A stretch of 40,952 nucleotides of DNA from positions 1 to 40,952 of the forward strand of contig NW_026570565.1 in the NCBI RefSeq assembly GCF_019649055.1, in the 5' to 3' direction. The position numbers and the translations under genes are program-made. Positions 33,525-40,952 of this stretch are shown in pieces. Under the pieces are notes generated by a model. That model saw only the letters and a program-made list of their open reading frames with translations, had not been told where the DNA came from and searched no databases. Source of the DNA: Paramacrobiotus metropolitanus. Its lineage: Eukaryota; Tardigrada; Eutardigrada; Parachela; Macrobiotidae. Every line of letters begins with the position of its first letter. Position 1 is the first letter of the stretch.

Positions 33525-34553
33525 GCACTGACCCGGCGGAGTCCACGATCGCACCGGCGTGCCCGCGCCCGATCGCGACCTCCTCGCGCAGCAGCTGAAG
33601 GTCAGCGAAATTACTTTCACCTGCTCACTTAACTTGTTTAAGAGTGTAAAATTACCGTTCAATATATAGTGTATATAATACTGTATTTACACTGCATATG
33701 GGTATATAAACACATATGGTGTATAACTGAATATACAACTAGAGAAGCATATATATACTGCACATATACTTGTATATATAGGGGGAAAAAGCAGTCTAGC
33801 CGAACCATTCCTCTGTACTGCTGCCGTCAACCGGCTGGACTTTTACGTTGTGGCTATACATGGTGCTTATGTACCGCGCCTGATTTAGCCGCATGTACTG
33901 CCGTAACGTCACACTCCAGCCGGGTCACGGCAACAGTGCCGTGAATTGGTTCGACTGACATGGTTTTCCCCCCTATATAACTACATAACGTATATATACA
34001 AGTAATCATAAGTAATCAAACCGTCTTTCAACTTTCAAGCGTGCTAAAGCATAAGTTAGTTTACTCTATAGCTACGAACATGTGAATGAGGAGCAAAAGG
34101 ATAAGATAGTCTGTACGCTTAGAGCCGTGGATGCCGCGCTATGTCAAATGCTAACCAGATGGCAATTCCAGCTGACACCGCAGCAAGTAAAAATCTGATA
34201 CCGGAACCGTCGCTACAAGAACAACCGGCAGTCGCAGGACAAGACCATCGAACTGCCTACGCAAAGTTACGAAACCGGGGCCGCGGCGCGTGGCCGTCGC
34301 GGTGCTAGCCAAAGACGGGAAACCGATGGCCGATGCTGCCGCTGCGGCCCTTTCCGTCACCGTCAACTCCGTCACGGCGGCCGCAGCGACCACGATTGCC
34401 TCCTCGGCACATTCCGCAGCCAGCTACCCTTCCTTCGCACCCCCCCCCCTTCCCCCCGGTGCAGGCTTCGGTCCCGGCTCGCTCTTATCCTCTCCAAAAT
34501 CAATCCCTTCACCAGCCACCTATCCGCCACTTAATCAGAGAATCAGCCGCTGA
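33525..34553 (+). pseudogene. NK2-class homeobox gene, broken
   Basis: Exon 1 ends at 33,600 with APDRDLLAQQLK followed by a donor (GTCAGC). Exon 2 begins at 34,172 after AATTCCAG with LTPQQVKI. Joined across the 571 bp intron they give the second and third homeodomain helices with the NK2-type LTPQQVKI. At homeodomain position 48 the invariant Trp codon is TGA (34,196-34,198); positions 49-50 read YR instead of FQ, then NRRYK. Downstream come RQSQDKTIELPTQSYETG and, after a 1-base frameshift near 34,278, GPRRVAVAVLAKDGKPM. That matches the NK2-specific domain (RRVAVPVLVKDGKPC), followed by an Ala/Pro/Ser-rich tail to TGA at 34,553. Upstream of APDRD a further 2-base frame loss separates LTRR..RSHR. 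NK2 factors (Nkx2.1, 2.2, tinman/Nkx2.5) are sequence-specific regulators. Loss of Trp48 and truncation before Asn51 abolish DNA binding. Confidence 0.8.
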
Positions 34554-35150
34554 CGTCACCTAACTGGCAGCATTGCAGTATATAAATAATCTGCATATAG
34601 TAGCCTATGGTCGGCTGAAACTGAAGGCATTTCATCCCAGCGACAACAGTCGCACACTGTGTGTTTAGCCGCAGCAAGCGACGAGCGTTTGTTGGCAAAC
34701 GGTTTTTACAGGCCGGGAATTAAGGCATCTTGTTGAATGTTGACTCAGCGGATTCTGTTAAACATAAACGGCCTACTGTACATACAGTTGCAAGGTTGAA
34801 CAGTTTTCTCCACTCCTAGTACACAAATGTACTGCTAGACTGTATGCAATGTGCGCGTAATGCGCTTCTCCGACGTTCCATTGCGCTTAAAGGGCTGCCG
34901 GTTAAACGGCCGCGACGGGTCACTGGCAAACCGGAATGAGTCACTGTTCCCAAACAAACTGTATACGAATTCTCAAAAAAGATCGCTCTGTGCAGCTGTT
35001 GCTGAGTAAAATGTTTCCGGACTGACTACAGGCAGGGTATAAAACCTGGCAGTGGCACCTGCCAATGGCGCTGCCAGTGGCATGGCAAGCGATAATACCT
35101 GGAGACTTTGGCAACTGGCAAACGATAAAACCTGGCAGAGGCCGCATCAA
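34554..35150. other. Gene-free stretch with CTGGCA repeats
   Basis: Around 35,040-35,140 the words ACCTGGCA, TGGCAAACGATAA and TGGCAAGCGATAATACCTGG recur, a degenerate tandem repeat. No gene recognised. Confidence 0.4.
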
Positions 35151-35560
35151 ATGTGGCGCAAGGTACTTCTAGCTGCCCGTTGGGCATCGTTCCGCAGATC
35201 TCCAAACTGGGCAGCTGCCTGCACAACGCAGTAAAGCGGAAAGGTCACACCGGGCCGCGAAAGTAGCTGTATCTGGGAAAGGCGGTCGTACTTTGTGTCG
35301 GACGCGAGGTAAACTGCCAGCGACATCATGGCGCACCCGATGGCCACCACCATCTGTAACAAACATAAGCTGGTCAGACAGCTGAGACGCCTGGCGACCA
35401 CGTCGCCGTTGCTTTGCACAGATGCGTGCCAGCCAGAAGCCGTACGTGCTGCTGGGCGAGGTGGCGTCGGCCACCCAGTCCTCCAGCTGCGACCGGTCGA
35501 ACTCGGTGCGGCCCGTCCCGCTCAGTTGCTTGAGCGCCTATGATATAACGTATTTGAGTA
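35150..35560 (-). other. Possible membrane-protein gene fragment, two exon-like pieces
   Basis: A GC-rich island. On the minus strand one piece (about 35,540-35,410) reads ALKQLSGTGRTEFDRSQLED and WVADATSPSSTYGFWLARIC. After an acceptor-like TTTGTTACAG at about 35,355 a second piece reads MVVAIGCAMMSLAVYLAS, a hydrophobic segment, then DTKYDRLSQIQLLSRPG and FPLYCVVQAAAQFGDLRN. I see no consensus donor joining them in frame. I do not recognise the family. Confidence 0.35.
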
Positions 35561-36040
35561 TACATCTGTATTTATACTATTTAGAATTGTAAGTATATGA
35601 ACGCGCCATTGCATATTATTTACATGTAAAACATTACATAAATTTATTTATTATAATTGCTGTCCGAACGTCGAAGTGTTTGGTTAACGGTACAATTTTT
35701 TTTAAATGCTGCCAGTATGCAGTGATTGCAGTCAGTTTTTCATTTTAAGTGCCAACAAAGTTAGCCATCAACTAAGGAAACAGCGTTCGCATGAAAAACG
35801 TAAAGGTCAGTGCATTTTGCCCTTGTGCAAAGTATAAGTATACTCTTCGGAAAGGGAGCCGGACCATAATCAAGGCGAAAGCAAAGAAAAAAGTTGGCGA
35901 AACAACCTTGGCTTGGAAGCTTAATAAAATGTGGAAATTTTTCGTGGATTCTACGTAATTCTTCTGATATTTTCAGTGTTCGATCTGTTGGTGCTTTCAA
36001 ACATGCGCTGTGCAGTGTAAATTTTGTTTAATCGTGCTGG
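35561..36040. other. Gene-free stretch
   Basis: AT-rich. A 79-codon minus-strand frame at 36,000-35,761 has no recognised motif. Confidence 0.35.
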
Positions 36041-36044
36041 GAAT

Positions 36045-36133
36045 TTTCTCTGTGCAGTTACTGTTTGGCCAGGTTTAAAATCCCATGCTTGTATGTCACC
36101 CTAGCCGGAAATGGGCTACCTGCTCCACGAAGA

Positions 36134-36166
<33 letters not shown>
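36045..36166 (+). repeat. SINE-like 3' end, copy S2, with AAT microsatellite tail
   Basis: GTTTAAAATCCCATGCTT, GTATGTCACCCTAG and ATGGGCTACCTGC correspond in order to copy S1 at 9,190-9,310. The copy ends in about eleven AAT units at 36,133-36,166. Confidence 0.5.
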
Positions 36167-36169
<3 letters not shown>

Positions 36170-36344
36170 AGAGAATAACAAGGCGCGTAAATGTCCGACT
36201 CGCAATGAAAACGAAGGGTCTCGCTTATAGTGATTTATAGACAGCCTTACAGAAAACTCAGCTCATAATCTGTCGTTGAGTAGATCGGTAGGATAGATTA
36301 TTACGGTAATTATTCCTATTGTACTGATCTCTCCGTCACAGGAA

Positions 36345-36540
36345 ACTCCACTGGCTTCCGCGACTACCGGAGACTACCGAAATCTACACAAACTACCAAG
36401 ACTACCGTTGACTACCAAAAATTACACAAACTACCGAGACCACCGGTGACTACCGAAAACTACACAAATTACCGAGACTACGGGTGACCGAAAGCTACAT
36501 AAACTACCGAGACTACGAGTTACTACAGGCCACCGCAGAA
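36345..36540 (+). repeat. Minisatellite, ~45 bp unit
   Basis: About four degenerate units built from ACTACCGAGACTACCGGTG and ACTACCGAAAACTACACAA. Units differ by point changes and small gaps, so the array is old. Confidence 0.8.
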
Positions 36541-37260
36541 AATAATGAAATGCAGGTAACTACGCGCATGGCGGAAAAATTTTGACATTGTATATACAGC
36601 CTTTGTGGATACATAGGCTACAACAAAAAGGTGCACTACATCGTCTAAATAAGAGCCGTGAAAAGATGTGATGTTCGAAGTGTGCCATAGGTGTAGATCA
36701 AAATAATGGCTGTCAGCTGAGAGGGAAATCGTCACATATTCTCAAATGGCCACGAGTTAAAAAATAAATGCACGTATTTTTCGTCGTCACTTTCATCATT
36801 CTTTCTCCTTCGCCCCAGCGAGAAACGAAATCTTGTTTTGGAATTGATGACGGATGGAAGGCTCTTTTCCGATTGTCAAGCATCAGACGGCGTCATTAAC
36901 TTGCAGGTAATTTAGGGCGCGCTGCCTAATGTGGCAAGATAAACCTATGAATCTACGCGAACGAGAAACTGCATCTCCGACGATAATAATTTAATAAATA
37001 ACTGCGATCTCTGCCAAACTGCCGACTGAGAACGAGAACTGAACGATGCCAAACTACTGCTACTCACTGACTTAATAATATACAGAAACGGGGCATCCGT
37101 GTAGAACAACCAAAAGTAAATCCGAACAAAAAAGAAAAGAGAACGATCGAGAAAGTACGAGCGATGAGAAAGTACGAGCGATAATAGAAAGTACGAATGA
37201 AGCCGTCACTTTACGTACACATCGCTACCGTAATGCTATATCACGTCACCTGTAATAGCT
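36541..37260. other. Gene-free stretch with a short GAAAGTACGAGCG tandem
   Basis: At 37,150-37,199 a GAAAGTACGAGCGAT-like unit repeats three times. No gene recognised. Confidence 0.45.
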
Positions 37261-37265
37261 CTGGA

Positions 37266-37560
37266 TTACTTCAAAAAGTATGCTAATCCAACCGGAAGTA
37301 CTGTCAATTTGTATCTTCAATCATGTTGCACATTAGCATGGTAATAAACGTGCTGTTGGTACATCGTTTAATTACATAATTGTGCTTTGTGCGGCACATC
37401 GGCCAAACTTTTCAGTTATTCAATGTACAAAATTTCTTTCTTCAAGTGCAGCTAACAGTAAATTCTTTTCAGGAGTGCTGAGATACAGAAGCGCACTTGC
37501 TATCGTAAAAGTACTGCCGCGCTGGGCTCTTGAAATAAAGTACACCGCAGCTGAAACGAT
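37266..37560 (+). repeat. Repeat Q, copy Q4
   Basis: Same orientation as Q2. Words include AACCGGAAGTACTGTCAA, TTAGCATGGTAATAAACGTG, CAATGTACAAAATTTC and GTGCAGCTAACAGTAAATTC. It mirrors Q1 at the junction with the P450 block. Confidence 0.75.
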
Positions 37561-37890
37561 GCTGACTCTTACTTTTGCCAGAGGACAGTGTACCCTGCTC
37601 GAGGGCGTCGCACCCCTGCAGTCTCACGCCGCGTACAGTGGCCATCCCGTGTCCTCCTCCAACACGCTGCCGATGATGATCGCACGTTGCGCCTCGCTCA
37701 CGGCAGCATTTCGCCGGGTCCGGGGCTTCCAGGGCGTGGCGGCTGGTGGGCGACGTCCGGCATTTCCAGTCCCATGAAAGGGTACGATCGATACCGGTGG
37801 CGCGGCGACCTCCGGAGATTCGCGGCCTTCCGGCTCGTCGGTGAGCGCCGACGTCAGCGGAGCTTCTGGCTGGCATAGGGTCCATCGGAA
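37560..37890 (+). other. GC-rich coding-like block, copy 2, unassigned
   Basis: Inverted counterpart of 18,690-19,040. The conserved frame reads FARGQCTLLEGVAP, LPMMIARCAS and FRRVRGFQGVAAG before a stop at about 37,775. It lies upstream of P450 copy 2 as in the left arm. Confidence 0.35.
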
Positions 37891-37969
37891 ATCCAGTTAA
37901 TGATTTAGGGACAACGGACTCAGGCTAAAATCGTATTAAACACGAGTATAAAATTATACGCTTGCTATA

Positions 37970-38730
37970 CTAGAATATCACTACACTGGTTGTTAGCGAT
38001 ACTGCTGCGTCAGCCGGATGTGCAGCACCGTATACAGATGGAGATGGACGAGATGGTCGACCGCAACACGCCCATCACGCTGGACGACCTCCCGTAGGAA
38101 GCCACCGGCGTTCGCCTTGTATACAATGGTCACCCGGTGTGATACACTGGATGGGATGGGCGGATACACTGCATCGCAGCAGCACGGTGTGGCCCAGTGA
38201 GTGCATTCCGCCGCGCCGCCAGAGCTCCATGGCCTCGACGGGCAGCGGCGTCGGGGTCCTGGTCAACGGCGGGAAGGACAAGCAGATGTTGGATCTGTTG
38301 AGAGGGAAGGCCTCGCGGGTGTCGTTTCAGGAGGGGGAGGAGCATATTCCCGGTGCGCCGCAGTGAAGGCGCGCACTTCCAGTGAAGGACTATTTATGCA
38401 TTTTTGCAAAATGCACCTATTGCGTTTATTTTTGCACGAGCTTATTTATGCATTTATGCGTATATGTAGGTATGTATCTGTATCTATGGGTAACGCTGTG
38501 GACCATAATTACCGGCACACAGTGTTTTTTTGTTTTTTGTTTCCATATGCTGAACAAATAAACTAAATCCTGTTAAAATATACCGTTAGTACGTATATAT
38601 CGGCATATTTATTTATTCATCGTAAATTAATATTACCTATAATTATCAGAATGGGCTTCTAAAGAAGAACAACATGAGTTAAACGGCAATAATCCTGTTA
38701 TTCAGTCAGGCTGGGAAAAATGCTGATATC
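37970..38730 (+). repeat. Palindrome right arm, P450 unit
   Basis: Inverted copy of 17,450-18,665, lacking about 300 bp of the P450 exon. The AT-rich 3' flank matches to about 38,730. Confidence 0.8.
37997..38366 (+). pseudogene. Cytochrome P450 fragment, copy 2
   Basis: The exon opens after GGTTGTTAG with ILLRQPDVQHRIQMEMDEM, then VDRNTPITLDDLP, better preserved than copy 1 at this point. The intron donor (GTAGGAAGCC at 38,094) follows, but within ~55 bp the sequence jumps to the segment homologous to copy 1 near 18,060 (GTGTGATACACTGGATGG). The ExxR helix and next ~300 bp are deleted. The remaining tail reads WPSECIPPRRQSS and STGSGVGVLVNGGKDKQ and ends at a TGA at 38,366. It cannot make a P450. 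Confidence 0.75.
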
Positions 38731-39780
38731 TGTAGCTGCTGTAATAGTTAAGAGTGAAATTAATCGGCTCAGCAAATTAATCGCACCGCTGTGCTGGCTT
38801 CATCAGAAGGCGACGATGGCCGTCAATAGTGTCAGCCCCAAGGAGATTAATCCAACGCCAACACCGGCAACGTCCGAGGCATCCACGTACAGTAACGGGA
38901 AATTAGATCAATGAGAAGTAAATGCCATTCACTGCCATTGCTCGTGTTTGATTCAGTACCGGTAGCTGCGCACCCGAACGGTAGGCGGAGATCCTGTCGT
39001 GATCAGAAGAGTGGATGATTAGCAGAACGAACGGACCGCCCGCGGGAGGTGCCGGTGCGATCGTTTGCTGGCCTAGGGCAAAATCCAACTAATAAGTATT
39101 ACAAAAATGAAAACACCGCCGGAAACTACAACAAAAAATATTAAATAAATCAAATCAAATAAATGCAATATGAAAATAAAAAAGAGTAAAGTACAACAAT
39201 AATGCATTATGAAAAAAACACATTAGACTATAACAGAAAAATTACAACAATAATGCATTATTCTTATGTAAACTGTTTACCAGACGAGAGCCGACGGGTG
39301 TGGCGCACAAGAAGAAATGCCGGGCGAACATTGGCAGTTTAGTGAGGTCGTTGAGATGGCACGTTGTGTCGGCCGGCAAGTGTGCCGGAATTCCCGCGAG
39401 ACAGCCAGCCACATCCGGATTCAAATGCTTCTTGTAATCAGTTATGTTTGTATATAACTAACTTTTTAGCAATATAAAACGCTTGCCGGTCAGCTTGCGG
39501 AGATCTGGGTGGAATCCATGGAGAACGTCGGGAAGCTGTATGTGCAGCCGCTTCAGCTCCACGCAGCACACTTTCACTGAGCTGATCAAATTACAGCCAA
39601 CGAAGGGTCGTTCACAGCCGCAGTTAATGATTATTACAAAACGGAGCAGCGAAACGTTTAAAAGGTCAAGACTGTCGCTCTTGTTGCTCTATTTCGCCAG
39701 TAGATTGTTGTGCCTGTAAGAATATCTTTATCTTAATATACAGGGAAGTGTGTTCTGCCACTTAGAAAAGCACCAACTGC
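38731..39780. other. Spacer with weak minus-strand coding candidates
   Basis: Not mirrored at 16.1-17.4 kb. On the minus strand about 38,890-38,808 encodes a membrane-helix-like segment (ASDVAGVGVGLISLGLTLL) ending in TGA. About 39,088-38,903 encodes QQTIAPAPPAGGPF and IIHSSDHDRISAYRSGA. About 39,600-39,480 encodes VCCVELKRLHIQLPDVLHG, and 39,424-39,242 PDVAGCLAGIPAHLPADTT. They could be exons of one membrane protein read leftwards, but no splice pairs could be confirmed and no family is recognised. Confidence 0.25.
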
Positions 39781-40545
39781 AGTACAGAACAATACACCCT
39801 CATGGTCAGTATAGTGTACTAATAAAATATCTCCCTGTCCAAATGTGCCGGTTGGCAGTTTATTTGTTTGTTATGCAGCAAACATGGCCCTGGATAAATG
39901 GTACCACAGTCAATATCCCTCGCTATCTCTAATTGTGTGCTCAGATTATGAAATACCATCGTATTCGAGATCACTTCATCATGTTCATTATTCAAGATAA
40001 GACCCCGCGTTCCTACACGAAAACCCATTGGCAGTCGACGCACGCGCCATACGATCCGCAATCACCGTCAGTCTACCAGATCGGAGAAACAGGGAAAACA
40101 ACCGTTGAAATACAACGTTATGGTGCGAATAAAAAAAATTTTGATCGTATCATCCGCATCGTCAAATTCAGAAAACAGCAATCGATACAAAGTTACAAAC
40201 GACTGCTAACCACACTCTGGCATGGGAATATGGAGGTTCGTTCCACGCGTCACTTCTTCCTAGCCCACAACAGGTCGTCGGCCCGCGGCAGTGCGCCCAA
40301 GCAGCGCGTGACACTGTGCTCCAGGAAGACCCAAACGCCCAGAATCTCCAGCGGCCAGTTTAGCCAGCCGGTACCGGTGGTAATGCAGAAGTAGGTCTCG
40401 TGCGGCGCCACATGGTGGATACGGTAGTGTTTGCGCGGCAAGATCACATGGTGCTCCTGCAGCTCGGTCATCCAGCGCGGCAACCCGAAGTACCTGTGCG
40501 ACCACTTGTGGATCTGTCCGAACCAGGCAAGATTAAACCGCAGTA
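39780..40545 (-). repeat. Palindrome right arm, PEDS1 unit
   Basis: Inverted copy of 15,340-16,110, covering the PEDS1 terminal exon and its 3' flank. Confidence 0.8.
40250..40540 (-). CDS. PEDS1: PEDS1 (Kua/TMEM189) terminal exon, apparently intact
   Basis: The minus-strand frame is open from about 40,555 to a TGA at 40,252-40,250. It reads WFGQIHKWSHRYFGLPRW, HHVILPRKHYRIHHVAPHE, TYFCITT, WLNWPLEILG and GALPRADDLLWARKK. These match the C-terminal third of plasmanylethanolamine desaturase, including the HKWSH and HHxxPHE histidine motifs that bind iron. The enzyme sits in the ER membrane and makes plasmalogens. One oddity is a repeated GT giving ITTGTGWLN where the family has ITTGWLN. Upstream exons would lie beyond 40,952 or in an intron starting about 40,513-40,550, where the acceptor could be TTCGGACAG. 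The frame is undamaged, so this could be part of a working gene, but only one exon is visible. Confidence 0.8.
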   Translation of the reverse strand, partial: RFNLAWFGQIHKWSHRYFGLPRWMTELQEHHVILPRKHYRIHHVAPHETYFCITTGTGWLNWPLEILGVWVFLEHSVTRCLGALPRADDLLWARKK

Positions 40546-40555
40546 TAACGGATTG

Positions 40556-40952
40556 GATTCAGAGAGACGCAGGAATCCGGGTATTGCGACACACGACACG
40601 GCCCTTTCTAGTGGTCTCTCTGTTACAGTTACATGTGTGTGTGAATCGGTATAAATTGGGAAATGTTAAGCGCCAACGTGTGTCACTTGCTGCGTAAAAA
40701 AATTTTTTCTGTTTTTGTTGTCTTATGATGGCTTGGGGCCGTTTCCGGCCATGTTCGGCATAACTGCCCAAAGGAAGTAAATTCCGAGCCCACCTTTGGT
40801 GTTCTCGCGTGGCGTGCAGGAGCAATATCAGCCAATGCGCGTGCTTCGTTGCCGATTACATTTCACAAGCCATACTGTCATGCAAATAGGCTAAATTATT
40901 TGGTTATATCTGTAGCCGGTCAACAACAATCAAAATCTAGTAAAAATACCGG
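40556..40952. other. Gene-free edge, possibly PEDS1 intron
   Basis: No further PEDS1-like segment seen before the window ends. Homology to the left arm stops near 40,545. Confidence 0.35.

Noticed and set aside
33669-34020. TATATA-rich stretch as promoter
   Set aside because: It lies within the intron of the dead homeobox gene and is a long simple AT run, not a positioned TATA box.
37469-37885. 138-codon minus-strand frame and its 139-codon counterpart at 18,717-19,136
   Set aside because: Both are antisense to the P450-side block and run into repeat Q; Arg/Pro-rich composition is what GC-rich antisense frames give.
15340-40545. Palindrome as an assembly fold-back artefact
   Set aside because: The arms differ by many substitutions and indels, have different insertions and carry independent mutations, which a fold-back of one sequence would not show; an allelic misjoin remains possible but less likely.
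1-40952. CRISPR array, prokaryotic operons or ribosome binding sites
   Set aside because: No regularly spaced repeats of the right kind; the genes contain spliceosomal introns, so this is eukaryotic.

Overview
The window looks like animal nuclear DNA from a compact invertebrate genome. It holds an NK2-class homeobox remnant, an RRP5/PDCD11 gene body with S1 repeats, a PEDS1 (Kua/TMEM189) 3' exon, cytochrome P450 pieces and a fatty-acid-binding-protein remnant. Spliceosomal introns are short (57, 65, 129, 405, 457 and 571 bp) with GT..AG ends. Base composition is AT-rich with GC-rich islands over exons. I cannot name the species; a small-genome ecdysozoan such as a tardigrade is a guess. All identifications come from reading translations against remembered family motifs, not from a search.

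Layout. 1-9.7 kb is gene-poor, with a few weak coding candidates. 9.74-11.96 kb (-) carries three exons of an RRP5/PDCD11-like gene with frame breaks. 13.34-14.54 kb has a GC-rich exon-like block and the first copy of a ~1 kb near-identical direct duplication; the second copy lies at 23.79-24.83 kb. From 15.34 to 40.54 kb the window is a degenerate nested palindrome. Reading inwards, the left arm has a dead PEDS1 copy, P450 copy 1, repeat Q1, mucin-like copy A, repeat Q2, a non-coding block and FABP exon 1. The right arm mirrors it outwards: FABP exon 1, the same non-coding block, Q3, mucin-like copy B, an extra ~8 kb, Q4, P450 copy 2 and a PEDS1 copy whose last exon is open.

The extra 8 kb (29.5-37.3 kb) holds a three-exon proline-rich gene with intact frame and splice sites. 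It sits between two inverted copies of a ~340 bp repeat. The same stretch has a broken NK2 homeobox gene, a possible membrane-protein fragment, a SINE-like 3' end and a minisatellite.

Most recognisable genes are duplicated and damaged by in-frame stops, frameshifts or deletions, yet keep their introns. They are therefore duplication-born pseudogenes rather than retrocopies. Only the three-exon gene at 31,955-32,544 and the terminal PEDS1 exon at the right edge look undamaged. The genes do not form a pathway; what links them is shared inverted duplication. Transcripts crossing this locus could pair with each other or with parental mRNAs.
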